Positions 10,513 through 19,441 of a stretch of 64,000 nucleotides of DNA are shown piece by piece (position 1 is the first letter of the stretch; every line of letters starts with the position of its first letter). Made by a program: the position numbers and the translations under genes. The stretch spans positions 1-64,000 of the forward strand of contig JAPOKO010000001.1 of NCBI GenBank assembly GCA_029977615.1, read 5' to 3'. The notes beneath the pieces are model-generated. The model was given only the letters and a program-made list of their open reading frames with translations. It was not told the origin of the DNA and ran no database searches. This stretch comes from a bacterium (GTDB taxonomy: Bacteria > Actinomycetota > Acidimicrobiia > Acidimicrobiales > Ilumatobacteraceae).

Positions 10513-11231
10513 TCGACGAGGGTGAGCGTTTACAGAAAGTTCTCGCTCAACGTGGGTGGGGAAGTCGAAGGGCATGTGAAGAGATCATCGCCGAAGGTCG
10601 TGTAACGGTCAATGGCGAAGTTGCAGTTCTTGGTCGCCGCGTCAATGTTGATGTAGACCGTGTTGAAATTGATGGAGCACCGGTTGGTGTTCGACCTGAC
10701 TTGGTCTATTACTTGCTCAACAAACCAGTTGATGTCATCAGTACGGCAATTGATACTCACAAAAGGGAAACCGTTGTAGACCTCGTGCCAGCCGAACCAC
10801 GCGTGTATCCAGTTGGCCGTTTAGACGGTGACTCAGAGGGATTGTTGCTCATCACCAACGATGGAGAACTAACAAACCGCATCACGCACCCAAAGTATGG
10901 GCTTGAAAAGGAATATCTGGTTCAAGTTGACATCTCGTCTGCTGACGTCAGTGATGTTGCCATTCATCGATTGCGAACTGGAATTGAACTGGAAGATGGC
11001 GTGACCGCACCTGCAGAGGTGAGCAGGCTGCAAGAGGGAGTCTTAAGAATGGTCATTCATGAAGGAAAGAATCGTCAGATTCGCCGAATGTGTGAAGCCG
11101 TTGGATATCCGGTCGTTCGTTTGGTTCGTACACGCATAGGCCCGATCATGGATAAAAAACTCGCTCCTGGGCAATGGCGCAATCTCACTCAGGCCGAGGT
11201 CAAACTCTTAATAGAGGCAGTCACCGAGTAG
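10509..11231 (+). CDS. rluB: 23S rRNA pseudouridine synthase RluB family
   Basis: A 240-residue protein with an N-terminal S4 domain (RLQKVLAQRGWGSRRACEE, about 7-25) and an RsuA/RluB catalytic domain. The catalytic aspartate is in VGRLDGDSEGLLLITNDG near 98. KNRQIRRMCEAVGYPV near 188 is also characteristic. It is predicted to convert a uridine in 23S rRNA helix 93 to pseudouridine. It is translationally coupled to scpB (ATGA), the usual actinobacterial order scpA-scpB-rluB. Confidence 0.93.
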   Translation: MIDEGERLQKVLAQRGWGSRRACEEIIAEGRVTVNGEVAVLGRRVNVDVDRVEIDGAPVGVRPDLVYYLLNKPVDVISTAIDTHKRETVVDLVPAEPRVYPVGRLDGDSEGLLLITNDGELTNRITHPKYGLEKEYLVQVDISSADVSDVAIHRLRTGIELEDGVTAPAEVSRLQEGVLRMVIHEGKNRQIRRMCEAVGYPVVRLVRTRIGPIMDKKLAPGQWRNLTQAEVKLLIEAVTE

Positions 11232-11239
11232 TGCTCGGT

Positions 11240-11245
11240 TACGAT
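11240..11245 (+). promoter_or_regulatory. -10 TACGAT of tyrA
   Basis: TACGAT lies 8 nt before the GTG of tyrA and just after the rluB stop. It suggests a separate, nearly leaderless start for tyrA-aroA. Confidence 0.45.
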
Positions 11246-11253
11246 ATTGCTCT

Positions 11254-12315
11254 GTGAATCAGCGTCGAGCAAACATTTTCGGGCTTGGGCTGATTGGTGG
11301 TTCTCTTGCCGCTGCGCTTACGGCGCGAGGTTGGCATGTCACGGGAAATGATGTACAACCGAACACCGAAGAGGAAGCCCTTCGTTTGGGATTAGTCGCC
11401 GCACGGGGTATCGACCCTGATGCAGAGTTGTCATTTGTTGCCACTCCGGTCTCGTCGGTCGTCGACCAGGTGAGGCGTGCTCTCGAAACTACACGGGGGC
11501 TTGTCACCGATGTTGGCGGAGTGAAGGCGCATATCGTTCGCGAGATCACTGACCCACGTTTCGTCGCTGGTCACCCAATGGCGGGCAGCGAACTTGTCGG
11601 TCTTGCTGGCGCAGATGCCTCATTGTTCGAGGGAGCAGTGTGGGTGTTGACGCCTTCTGAGCACACTCCGGACGCCAATTTCGCACATGTTGCACAAATC
11701 GTGAAGGAGCTTGGGGCCGAATTCGTCGTTCTCAGTGCGGAGCGTCACGACCAACTTGTTGCCATTGTGAGCCACTTACCTCACCTCACGGCAGCCACGT
11801 TGATGTCGTTGGCAAATGATCACGCAGAAGAGCACGTTGCAGTTCTGCGTTTGGCTGCAGGTGGGTTTCGCGACATGACGCGCGTGGCGTCTGGGCACCC
11901 AGCTATTTGGCTTGATGTATGTAAAGAAAACCGCGAAGCAATCGTTGGTGCGCTCGATGGAATGATCAGCGGATTACAAGCAATGCGAGCAATCGTGGAT
12001 GAAGGTAGAACCGATGAACTTCAACAGCGATTGCAGACCGCTCGTGTGGCTCGCGCAAATCTTCCAGGACGCGTAAGCAATTTGCTTGATGTTGTTGAGG
12101 TTCGCGTTCCCATCCCAGACCGTGCCGGTGCTGCAGCAGAGATCTTCTCTTTGGCTGCCGAGTTAGGTGTGAACACCGCGAACTTCGAAGTTGCTCACTC
12201 AGTCGAAGGTGATCGAGGGATATTGGTTCTGGTCATTGATCGAGCTAGCCAAGATGTGTTTAAGGGTGGTCTGATCGCGCGAGGGTTTCGGCCATCGATT
12301 CAGCAACTGACATGA
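11254..12315 (+). CDS. tyrA: Prephenate dehydrogenase
   Basis: A 353-residue enzyme of tyrosine synthesis that oxidatively decarboxylates prephenate to 4-hydroxyphenylpyruvate. A Rossmann NAD(P) site GLGLIGGSLAAAL (about 10-22) is followed by VTDVGGVKAHI, GHPMAGSE near 108 and SHLPHLTAATL near 171. The C-terminal 75 residues look like an ACT domain (VEVRVPIPDRAGAAAEIF), suggesting feedback control by an aromatic amino acid. The stop overlaps the aroA start by ATGA. Confidence 0.93.
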   Translation: MNQRRANIFGLGLIGGSLAAALTARGWHVTGNDVQPNTEEEALRLGLVAARGIDPDAELSFVATPVSSVVDQVRRALETTRGLVTDVGGVKAHIVREITDPRFVAGHPMAGSELVGLAGADASLFEGAVWVLTPSEHTPDANFAHVAQIVKELGAEFVVLSAERHDQLVAIVSHLPHLTAATLMSLANDHAEEHVAVLRLAAGGFRDMTRVASGHPAIWLDVCKENREAIVGALDGMISGLQAMRAIVDEGRTDELQQRLQTARVARANLPGRVSNLLDVVEVRVPIPDRAGAAAEIFSLAAELGVNTANFEVAHSVEGDRGILVLVIDRASQDVFKGGLIARGFRPSIQQLT

Positions 12316-13592
12316 GTGCGAGTCAGCCACATGCGATAGTTCCTCTTCGGGCAGAGATCAACACAACTGTTCGTGTTCCTGGATCAAAAAGCGTTGCTGC
12401 TCGAGCGCTTGTGTGCGCAGCGCTGGCTTCGGGAAAAAGTTCAGTTGGCAACTTGCCAACAGGTGATGACACAATCTCCATGCTCGCAGGACTTTCTTTG
12501 CTCGGTGCGCAGATAGAAACGCATGGTAATACAGCGGTATTCACGTCAGGTATCGATGTTGAGCAGGAAGTTCCAATTGTGATTGATGCTCGTTTGGCAG
12601 GAACCACTGCTCGATTTCTTACCGCAGTAAGTGCATTGCGTGCTGGAGAGGTGGTCATCACAGGTGAAGAAGCGCTGCGAAAACGACCAATGCACGATCT
12701 GCATCAAGCACTCAACGACATTGGGCTTGACGTTTCACCACTCAATGGTGCTGGCGTTCTTCCGGTTGCAGTAAAACGTGGAAAACAGAAAAGCGATCGC
12801 ATTCGAATTGCTGCAACCACGTCAAGCCAGTTCACTACGGCGCTCATGCTCATTGCCCCCAAACTTCCACAGGGCCTCGCAATCGTGACCGAGGGTGAAG
12901 TGGTGTCTCAGTCGTACCTCGATATGACTGTTGGAGTTCAGAAGAGTTTCGGAGTCACACCTTCTGAGCAAGGCGAACACGTTTTTCGATATGAAATTGG
13001 TGACTATGTTGGCGCACAGTACGAAGTCGAACCCGATGCATCCTCTGCTTCCTACCCACTTGCTGCAGCGGCAATTGCTGGTGGGCGAGTGGTGGTGTCA
13101 GGTCTTAGGCGGTCGTCATTGCAAGGCGATTCAGCCTTCGTTGAAGTTTTAGTCCGCATGGGATGTTCGGTTGAAGTCTCTGGAGATGACATAGTGCTTT
13201 CGAGATCTGCTGATCAGGCACTACAGGGCATAACTATCGATATGCGTGACATGTCTGATTTGGTGCCTACGCTCGCGGTCGTTGCGGCGTTTGCGCAAAG
13301 TTCAACCACGATTACAGGGGTTGGATTTATTCGCAACAAGGAGAGTGACCGAATTGGCGATCTGGCTCACGAACTTCGTGAGCTCGGCGTGCAGGTAGAT
13401 GAACTTGCTGATGGTATGACGGTTTATCCCGCGCAGCCTCACGGAGGCGTGGTGAACACGCATCACGATCACCGGATAGCCATGTCGCTTGCATTGATTG
13501 GGCTGGTCACATCAGGTGTTGTCATCAATGATTCGCATGTGGTGTCAAAGAGCTGGCCAGAGTATTGGTCAATGCTGGGAGGCCTGCAATGA
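12312..13592 (+). CDS. aroA: 3-phosphoshikimate 1-carboxyvinyltransferase (EPSP synthase)
   Basis: A 426-residue shikimate-pathway enzyme that adds the enolpyruvyl group of PEP to shikimate 3-phosphate. It contains PGSKSVAARALV (about 23-34), the GTTARF motif (LAGTTARFLTA near 97), RKRPMHDL near 123, and ESDRIGDLAHEL and DHRIAMSLAL in the C-terminal half. Both inside-out alpha/beta domains are complete. It is coupled to tyrA at the start and to the DUF5522 gene at the end by ATGA overlaps. Confidence 0.95.
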   Translation: MSASQPHAIVPLRAEINTTVRVPGSKSVAARALVCAALASGKSSVGNLPTGDDTISMLAGLSLLGAQIETHGNTAVFTSGIDVEQEVPIVIDARLAGTTARFLTAVSALRAGEVVITGEEALRKRPMHDLHQALNDIGLDVSPLNGAGVLPVAVKRGKQKSDRIRIAATTSSQFTTALMLIAPKLPQGLAIVTEGEVVSQSYLDMTVGVQKSFGVTPSEQGEHVFRYEIGDYVGAQYEVEPDASSASYPLAAAAIAGGRVVVSGLRRSSLQGDSAFVEVLVRMGCSVEVSGDDIVLSRSADQALQGITIDMRDMSDLVPTLAVVAAFAQSSTTITGVGFIRNKESDRIGDLAHELRELGVQVDELADGMTVYPAQPHGGVVNTHHDHRIAMSLALIGLVTSGVVINDSHVVSKSWPEYWSMLGGLQ

Positions 13593-13822
13593 GCGAGCTT
13601 CGCCCAGATGGAATTGATGTAGCACTTGTCATACGCCTGAGTCCAAAACATCCACGCTTTAGCGAAATTCAATCACGACATCAAGCTGCTGTTGCCGAAG
13701 GTAATCCCAGTTATCGCGATCCAGCATCTGGTCTCACCGTCATGACCTCAAAGTTTTTGGCCGATCGTGGTTACTGCTGTTTGAGTGGGTGTCGTCACTG
13801 CCCGTTCGAACAGGCTCAATGA
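13589..13822 (+). CDS. DUF5522-type small Cys-rich protein
   Basis: A 77-residue protein ending in RGYCCLSGCRHCPFEQAQ. The CC-x3-C-x2-CP motif resembles the DUF5522 family. Its four clustered cysteines suggest a zinc or iron-sulfur site, but no function is known to me. HPRFSEIQSRH near 24 is also shared with the family. ATG 13589 overlaps the aroA stop by ATGA, so it is the tail cistron of the tyrA-aroA unit. Confidence 0.75.
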   Translation: MSELRPDGIDVALVIRLSPKHPRFSEIQSRHQAAVAEGNPSYRDPASGLTVMTSKFLADRGYCCLSGCRHCPFEQAQ

Positions 13823-13866
13823 ACTAGATTTGGCGGCAAGAAGTCGTCTGTAGTGAGGGAGCAATT

Positions 13867-14364
13867 TTGAGCGAAATTCGTGAAATCATGACTTGGGAAA
13901 TGTTCGGAATAGCAAGTCGAGAACTTGCCGTCAAAGTTGCTGAAAGTGGTTACGAGCCAGACATTATTTTGGCAATTGCACGTGGCGGATTACTTTCCGC
14001 AGGTGCGCTTGGATATGCATTATCGGTAAAGAATACTTACACCATGAACGTTGAGTTCTATACCGGTGTCAATGAGCGCCTTGCGGTTCCCATGATTCTT
14101 CCGCCAGTTCCTAGTTTGGTTGACCTCAAGGATTCAAAAGTTCTCATCGTTGACGATGTTGCTGATACTGGGCACACACTCAAGCATGTGCTGGAGTTTT
14201 GCAAAGGTCAACTCGCAGACACACGCTTGGCGGTGCTGTATGAAAAGTCGCAATCAATCGTGAAATGCGATTATGTATGGAAGTACACCGACGAATGGAT
14301 CAATTTCCCATGGAGCGATAAAGATCCAGTCGCCAAGCGTAAATGGAGCGTCAAAGACGCCTGA
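13867..14364 (+). CDS. Phosphoribosyltransferase (purine type)
   Basis: A 165-residue type I PRTase with the PRPP-binding loop VLIVDDVADTGHTL near 93-106 and an upstream AIARGGLLSAGAL. It resembles xanthine/hypoxanthine/guanine salvage enzymes; WKYTDEWINFPWSD in the hood region is typical of that subgroup. The exact base is not determined. The TTG start at 13867 is supported by a strong Shine-Dalgarno site (GAGGGAG) 5 nt upstream. The next in-frame ATG (13888) lacks one. It converges on the ABC lipoprotein gene with a 2-bp gap. Confidence 0.85.
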   Translation: MSEIREIMTWEMFGIASRELAVKVAESGYEPDIILAIARGGLLSAGALGYALSVKNTYTMNVEFYTGVNERLAVPMILPPVPSLVDLKDSKVLIVDDVADTGHTLKHVLEFCKGQLADTRLAVLYEKSQSIVKCDYVWKYTDEWINFPWSDKDPVAKRKWSVKDA

Positions 14365-14366
14365 TA

Positions 14367-15506
14367 TCAGCCTGCGTAGGTGATGTCAGGGTTAAGGAAG
14401 CTGTTGTTCACGATGTCGCTTGCCGTGATATCGCCGATTTCTAATCCTTGTTCGCGCAAGATCGGTGTTGCTTTACCGATGAAATCGTTTACACGAGCTT
14501 CTTCAAGGTCGCCGAACGTAGGGGTGTCGCCGTTACCGAGGATCTTCAGATCTCGCAATTGAGCAGCTCCGTTCGCCAGATCGCCATCGGACTGAGTCCA
14601 CCAGCTGTCATAAGCAACTACGGCTGCTTTGATGATGGCATTAGTGCGTTCTGGTGCTGCTACGTAGTCCAATTGAGCTTGTTGCAAGATTGGCACCAGA
14701 ACTTCTAAGCATGGGCTCAGCGCTTCCAACTTGTCGGCCCGAAGAGCCAAGTTTTGTGCGTATGAATTCCAACCCAAATCGTGAATCAGTGTGTACGCAA
14801 CGTTGACAGGACCAGTCTCTAGGTTGGCGTATTTGTACGGCTCTGAAGTCGCGAAACCTTGGTGCGCTGCATCTTCAGTCGCGAGAAGCAAGTTGCCCTT
14901 GTAGTTGCTGTCAATCTGATCCTTAGACAAGATGCCCTGCGCGACGAAATAACGTGCCCACGCTGGGTCGCCGTATACGTAAACCGACTTCACTTCTTTT
15001 GCTGCGTCAGCAAGTGTTAGTGCAGTTGGGTGCTTGGCGCCATCCCATAACACAACCTGTGGGTTGATGTTCAAGGCATTGAATACCGCAATGGTTGGAG
15101 CATCGGCAAAACGAGTGATCGCAACATCAGTACCGACGTAGCCGAGGGTAATTGCATCGTCTGCATACATCGCTGTGACTACAGGAGTTTGGAGGAATGG
15201 TCCACCTGCGCGAATTTCGAGTTGCACACCCTGATCAACGCCTTGGAAGGTGAGGGTGCCAGAAGTTGCCCCTGTGTCTTTGGAAGAGACAGCATCTGCG
15301 CCCAGCAATTCATATACGCCGCCATGTTCGGCTTCAGGAAACCAATCGGTTTGGATAACAACTTTCTCTGGACAAATTCCAGCCAGTGCTCCCGTTTGTG
15401 GAGTTGCTGGAGCAGAGTCGTTTTCTCCAGAGCTTCCACATGAAGCGGAAATGAGGGCTACTGCGGTAAGTGCACACGCAGAGCGAAGGACGGATGACAA
15501 TTTCAT
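14367..15506 (-). CDS. ABC importer substrate-binding lipoprotein (THI5/NMT1-like)
   Basis: A 379-residue secreted lipoprotein. It has a basic start, a hydrophobic segment (about 8-21) and a lipobox ISASC with Cys near 23. The mature part opens with a periplasmic-binding-protein type 2 pattern (VVIQTDWFPEAEHGGVYEL), resembling THI5/NMT1-like proteins that bind pyrimidines, riboflavin, nitrate or sulfonates. The ligand is unknown, and I see no TPP or FMN riboswitch upstream. A Shine-Dalgarno site (GGAG) precedes the ATG. It is the last gene of a five-gene operon with its ATPase and permease. Confidence 0.8.
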   Translation of the reverse strand: MKLSSVLRSACALTAVALISASCGSSGENDSAPATPQTGALAGICPEKVVIQTDWFPEAEHGGVYELLGADAVSSKDTGATSGTLTFQGVDQGVQLEIRAGGPFLQTPVVTAMYADDAITLGYVGTDVAITRFADAPTIAVFNALNINPQVVLWDGAKHPTALTLADAAKEVKSVYVYGDPAWARYFVAQGILSKDQIDSNYKGNLLLATEDAAHQGFATSEPYKYANLETGPVNVAYTLIHDLGWNSYAQNLALRADKLEALSPCLEVLVPILQQAQLDYVAAPERTNAIIKAAVVAYDSWWTQSDGDLANGAAQLRDLKILGNGDTPTFGDLEEARVNDFIGKATPILREQGLEIGDITASDIVNNSFLNPDITYAG

Positions 15507-15535
15507 AGGGTCTCCAGTTTGTAGTTTGTGACGGT

Positions 15536-16330
15536 TCAGCGCGTAACTGATTCATGCCATCTTCCGATGACAATTCGATTTAACGCTCCAAAGCCGATAA
15601 AGAGCATAAGACCCAAACCGGTTGCAAACAATGCTGTGATGAACATTGGTCCAGACAAATTATTCAAAAAGAAGAAGGTGATTAATTGACCTAGGCCAGG
15701 GTCTCCCTTGGTAAAAAAGAAGTCGCCAACAATGGCTCCGATGACGGCTAAACCTGCAGCAACTCGCAGTCCAGTAAAGATTGCTGGCGATGCTGCTGGA
15801 AGTTGCAATTTGCGCAATACAACCAATCGGGAGGTGTTCTGCAGGCGAAACAGGTCGTGCAATGAGGGGTGAACTGACTGAATGCCGAACAAGGTGTTTG
15901 ACACGATTGGGAAAATTGAGATGATCACGGTGACAGCAACACGAGCAGTGAAATTTGCTCCGATCAGTCGAATCATGAGTGGAACAATGGCGATAATTGG
16001 TGTGACCTGAAGGGCGATGAGGTGAGGCCAGAGGGATCGCTCGATCCATTTGGCCTGAGACATGGCAATGCCAATGAAGATGCCAAGAAATGCCGACAGT
16101 GCGAGTCCGGTGAGAGCAGTTCGAGTACTAATGAGCAGCGCGGTGAATATTCGATCTCGTATTGGCCCGTGAAAGTCTTCAAACAATCGATGGGGAGGCG
16201 GAATGATCATTGGTTTTCCCGATGCAGGGGAGAAGTTGTTGTGCAGTGAATAGGCAACCGCGTACCACAGTGCGATGAATATGAGGAAAACTGCAATGGG
16301 CCCAATGGCGCTGATGATTCTGGATTTCAT
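15536..16330 (-). CDS. ABC importer permease (SsuC/TauC-like)
   Basis: A 264-residue inner-membrane permease with about six hydrophobic segments, the first at about 5-28. The cytoplasmic coupling loop reads LFRLQNTSRLVVLRKLQLPAASPAIFTGLR (split here: EAA-like core VLRKLQLPAASPAIFTGLR), as in the BPD_transp_1 family of nitrate/sulfonate/taurine systems. Its ATG overlaps the stop of the ATPase gene by ATGA. The substrate-binding gene starts 29 nt after its stop. Confidence 0.87.
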   Translation of the reverse strand: MKSRIISAIGPIAVFLIFIALWYAVAYSLHNNFSPASGKPMIIPPPHRLFEDFHGPIRDRIFTALLISTRTALTGLALSAFLGIFIGIAMSQAKWIERSLWPHLIALQVTPIIAIVPLMIRLIGANFTARVAVTVIISIFPIVSNTLFGIQSVHPSLHDLFRLQNTSRLVVLRKLQLPAASPAIFTGLRVAAGLAVIGAIVGDFFFTKGDPGLGQLITFFFLNNLSGPMFITALFATGLGLMLFIGFGALNRIVIGRWHESVTR

Positions 16331-17061
16331 GATGCTGTCAACTCACGGAGAGATTGGGCAATTTCGCCAGATAACCCAGCAAACTCGGGAGAGTAGCGCA
16401 GGTCTTGTTGACGGTCGGGGCCAAACGGAATGACAAACTCCTGGACAATGGTTCCAGGGCGAGGTGACATCACGAGAACTCGATGCGACAAGAAAACTGC
16501 TTCGGCAATGGAGTGTGTTACGAATAACGACGCTGAGTTTCTCGTGCCGAACATGGTTCGGAGCTCAATGTTTAATCGCTCTCGTGAAAATTCATCAAGT
16601 GCCGCGAAAGGCTCATCAAAAAGAAACAAATCTGGTTCGCATACCAATGAGCGCGCAAGAGCAGTTCGCATCTTCATGCCACCCGACAATTGTCGTGGGA
16701 GTTTTTCTGCGCTATCCAGAAGCCCCACCAATGCGAGAGCATTGTTCGTGCGTTCATCAATTTCCGATTTCTCTATTTTCTGTAACTCAAGATTGAGAGC
16801 AACGTTCCTACGAACCGATCTCCATGGCAATAAGGTTGAATCCTGAAAGACGAACTGCACCGATCCGTTACGTGTCAGGTTTCCTGAAGTTGGCTGAATG
16901 AGTCCACTTGCTAAACGAAGAAGCGTCGACTTGCCACATCCACTTGGACCCACGATTGATACGAATTCGCCGGCAGCAACGTTGACGCTGGTGTCGTGTA
17001 GTGCATCAGTTCCGTCTGGATATGTCAGACCTACTGCTTCTGAAACAAGGACAGTGTTCAC
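16327..17061 (-). CDS. ABC importer ATP-binding protein (SsuB/TauB-like)
   Basis: A 244-residue nucleotide-binding subunit. Walker A is GPSGCGKST (about 38-46), the Q-loop is VQFVFQDSTLLPW, the signature is LSGGMKMRTALARSLV and Walker B is LFLFDEPFAALDE, followed by the switch His in FVTHSIAEAVFLS. This set places it with SsuB/TauB/NrtD ATPases. I chose GTG 17061, which overlaps the GDPD stop as GTGA; a TTG one codon earlier is possible. It is followed by the permease through an ATGA overlap. Confidence 0.9.
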   Translation of the reverse strand: MNTVLVSEAVGLTYPDGTDALHDTSVNVAAGEFVSIVGPSGCGKSTLLRLASGLIQPTSGNLTRNGSVQFVFQDSTLLPWRSVRRNVALNLELQKIEKSEIDERTNNALALVGLLDSAEKLPRQLSGGMKMRTALARSLVCEPDLFLFDEPFAALDEFSRERLNIELRTMFGTRNSASLFVTHSIAEAVFLSHRVLVMSPRPGTIVQEFVIPFGPDRQQDLRYSPEFAGLSGEIAQSLRELTAS

Positions 17062-17810
17062 CAAATACCGCGTCCAATCATGACGTCTTTCAGCACTTGA
17101 GGTCGATCAGTCATGATTCCATCCACGCCGAGGTCAAATAGTTGGTGCATTTCGGCTGGGTCATCGATTGTCCATACGTGCACTTTGAGTCCTGAGTCGT
17201 GAGCCTCATCCACAAATTTTCGATCGGTAATAGTAAGTGGGCCTTGTTTGTGCGGAACCTGTGCTGCGTATGCACCTGGAAAATTTCGCGCAGGACCAAC
17301 CCAACTTCGAACACGCAACTTTGCCACTTCACGTGGTCCAAGTGATGTACACAGGGATGGCCCAAATGTCTCGCGGAGCGTTGAGAGTCGTCTATCGCTA
17401 AACGAGCCAACGCAGACGCGGTCAAGGATGCCCTTTCCACGAAGTGCGGCAGTTAATGGAAGGAGGGCGCTATCAGCTTTGCAGTCAATATTGACCATTG
17501 CATGTGGCCATGCATCAAAAATCTCCTGCATGAGGGGGATTGGTTCGAGTCCATTGATCCGAAAGTTCTTCACTTCGTCATACGTCATTTCGCTAATTAA
17601 ACCTGGTTGACCACATGTGCGCAGAAGATCATCGTCGTGAAAAGCGAGCAGTACGCCATCTTTGGTGGAGTGCACATCGGTTTCGATGTATCGATAGCCC
17701 AAGTCCATTGCTCGTTGAAATGCGGGCATGGTGTTCTCTGGTGCGTCACTTGCACCACCTCTATGGGCGAACGCAATTGGCGTAACGGACTGCACGTATG
17801 GATGTGTCAT
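17058..17810 (-). CDS. Glycerophosphodiester phosphodiesterase (GDPD)
   Basis: A 250-residue TIM-barrel GDPD. The catalytic signature is FAHRGGASDAPENT (about 14-27) with ETDVHSTKDG near 39 and HDDDLLRT near 54. The family hydrolyses glycerophosphodiesters to glycerol 3-phosphate and an alcohol. No signal peptide is seen, so it probably acts in the cytosol. It sits between an acyl-CoA ligase (9-nt gap) and an ABC importer (GTGA overlap), so it may process an imported or phospholipid-derived compound. Confidence 0.88.
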   Translation of the reverse strand: MTHPYVQSVTPIAFAHRGGASDAPENTMPAFQRAMDLGYRYIETDVHSTKDGVLLAFHDDDLLRTCGQPGLISEMTYDEVKNFRINGLEPIPLMQEIFDAWPHAMVNIDCKADSALLPLTAALRGKGILDRVCVGSFSDRRLSTLRETFGPSLCTSLGPREVAKLRVRSWVGPARNFPGAYAAQVPHKQGPLTITDRKFVDEAHDSGLKVHVWTIDDPAEMHQLFDLGVDGIMTDRPQVLKDVMIGRGIW

Positions 17811-17819
17811 AACGAGAAG

Positions 17820-19373
17820 CTAAATGCTCCGTCCAGACTTTGCCCAGTATTCGTCCTTTAACAGTCGTTTGTACAACTTTCCGGTTGGATGACGGGGGAG
17901 TTCCTCACGGAAATCAATTGTTCGAGGACATTTGAAATCAGCAAGGGACTCTTTGCAGAATGCGATTAGGCGTTTGCTCAATTCACTGCGCTCGGCATCG
18001 GTCGTTGGCATAACTAGTGGTTGGACAACCGCTTTCACTTCCTCGCCAAATTCATCATTGGGAACACCAAAAACGGCAACGTCAACAACATCTGGATGGT
18101 TTACCAAAACGTTTTCTGCCTCTTGTGGATAAATATTTACTCCGCCAGAAATAATCATGTATGCCTTGCGGTCGGTGAGATACAGAAATTTGTCGTTATC
18201 GATGTACCCGATGTCGCCAAGAGTCGACCAGCCACGCCCTAGAGGGTCGCGTGATGCCTTCGTCTTCTCTGGATCATTGTGATATTCAAAATTTGCGTTG
18301 CTTTCGAAATACACCGTTCCTGTTTCGCCAACGGGAAGTTCTGTTCCTTCATCGTCCAAGATATGAATGGTTGCGTTCAGTGCCACACCAACCGTTCCGG
18401 GATGTGCAAGCCATTGTTCTGTATTGCAATACACGAAGCCATTGCCTTCACTTCCCGCGTAATACTCATGGATGACGGGTCCGAACCAATTGATCATTTG
18501 ACGTTTTACTTCAACAGGGCATGGCGCTGCTGCGTGGAACACACACTTCAGTGTTGATACGTCGTACTTGTTCCGAACTTCTGGAGCAAGTTTGAGCATT
18601 CGTACGAACATGGTGGGAACGGTTTGTGTATGAGTGACTTTGTAGCGCTCGATGCAGTGAAGGAAATCTTCAGCATCAAAATGGTTCATGACAACCGAGG
18701 TGCCCCCAGTGCGATGAACTGACATATTCCAACGGAGCGGGGCAGCGTGATACAAAGGCGCTGGAGAGAGGTAGACAACCTCTTCGTTAAATGAAAAGAG
18801 GAATTGCCCCAGGCCCGTAAGGGCATTTGGTGTGCCCAATGGGCTGCGAGCGAATTCCAAACGAACGCCCTTTGGACGTCCGGTGGTGCCGCTTGAATAC
18901 AACATGTCGGTGCCATCAATGCGCTCGTTGAGCGGAGTAACCGAACACTGCGCCAGTGCATCTTCAAAACTGTCATATCCCGCAACGGTTCCATCAATCA
19001 TTAACCGCAGACCAACGCCAGGAGTTGTACTGAGAACTTCTGACGCCTGGTCGGCCTTGTACTTAGACGTGATATAGGCCTTAGCTCCGCAGTCATTAAT
19101 GATGTATGAAAGTTCGTCTGATGTGAGCCTGCTCGAGCATGCTGTATAAATCAGACCCGCATAATGACAACCCCAAATGATTTCAAAGTAGCGCGGATGG
19201 TTTTCGATACAAATTGCAATGTGGTCGCCAACGTTCAAACCATGACTACGAAGAAGATTGCTGATCTTGTTGGCTGAATCATCAAGTTGCTTGTAGGTCA
19301 GGATTGACCCAGTTGCTGCATCAATGACAGCAGGTTTATTTGGATTGAGTGCTGCAAAATGTCCTGGAAACAT
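17820..19373 (-). CDS. AMP-dependent acyl-CoA synthetase (FadD-like)
   Basis: A 517-residue ANL-superfamily ligase that activates a carboxylic acid via acyl-adenylate to a CoA thioester. The phosphate loop is MLYSSGTTGRPKGV near 176, A5 is EYYAGSEGNGF near 320, A7/A8 are STLGDIGYID and LTDRKAYMIISGGVNIYP, and the A10 lysine is in PTGKLYKRLL near 502. Length and order fit medium/long-chain FadD-type enzymes; the acid is unknown. It is the first gene of the operon with GDPD and an ABC importer. The ATG has TACCGT 7 nt upstream. Confidence 0.9.
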   Translation of the reverse strand: MFPGHFAALNPNKPAVIDAATGSILTYKQLDDSANKISNLLRSHGLNVGDHIAICIENHPRYFEIIWGCHYAGLIYTACSSRLTSDELSYIINDCGAKAYITSKYKADQASEVLSTTPGVGLRLMIDGTVAGYDSFEDALAQCSVTPLNERIDGTDMLYSSGTTGRPKGVRLEFARSPLGTPNALTGLGQFLFSFNEEVVYLSPAPLYHAAPLRWNMSVHRTGGTSVVMNHFDAEDFLHCIERYKVTHTQTVPTMFVRMLKLAPEVRNKYDVSTLKCVFHAAAPCPVEVKRQMINWFGPVIHEYYAGSEGNGFVYCNTEQWLAHPGTVGVALNATIHILDDEGTELPVGETGTVYFESNANFEYHNDPEKTKASRDPLGRGWSTLGDIGYIDNDKFLYLTDRKAYMIISGGVNIYPQEAENVLVNHPDVVDVAVFGVPNDEFGEEVKAVVQPLVMPTTDAERSELSKRLIAFCKESLADFKCPRTIDFREELPRHPTGKLYKRLLKDEYWAKSGRSI

Positions 19374-19380
19374 GTTTGCA

Positions 19381-19386
19381 ACGGTA
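19381..19386 (-). promoter_or_regulatory. -10 TACCGT of the acyl-CoA ligase operon
   Basis: TACCGT lies 7 nt before the ATG at 19373; leaderless or near-leaderless start of the five-gene operon. Confidence 0.5.
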
Positions 19387-19429
19387 GTCCGTGTTACGTG
19401 GCCATGTCGTAGGACTGGGTAATAAGGGT

Positions 19430-19435
19430 TACAGT
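19430..19435 (+). promoter_or_regulatory. -10 TACAGT of SirB1-like gene
   Basis: TACAGT lies 6 nt before GTG 19442 and supports that start over in-frame codons further upstream. Confidence 0.55.
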
Positions 19436-19441
19436 TCAGCC

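Noticed and set aside
15507-15535. Riboswitch before the THI5/NMT1-like binding protein
   Set aside because: The gap is 29 nt and no TPP or FMN aptamer motif is present there or before the operon start at 19373.
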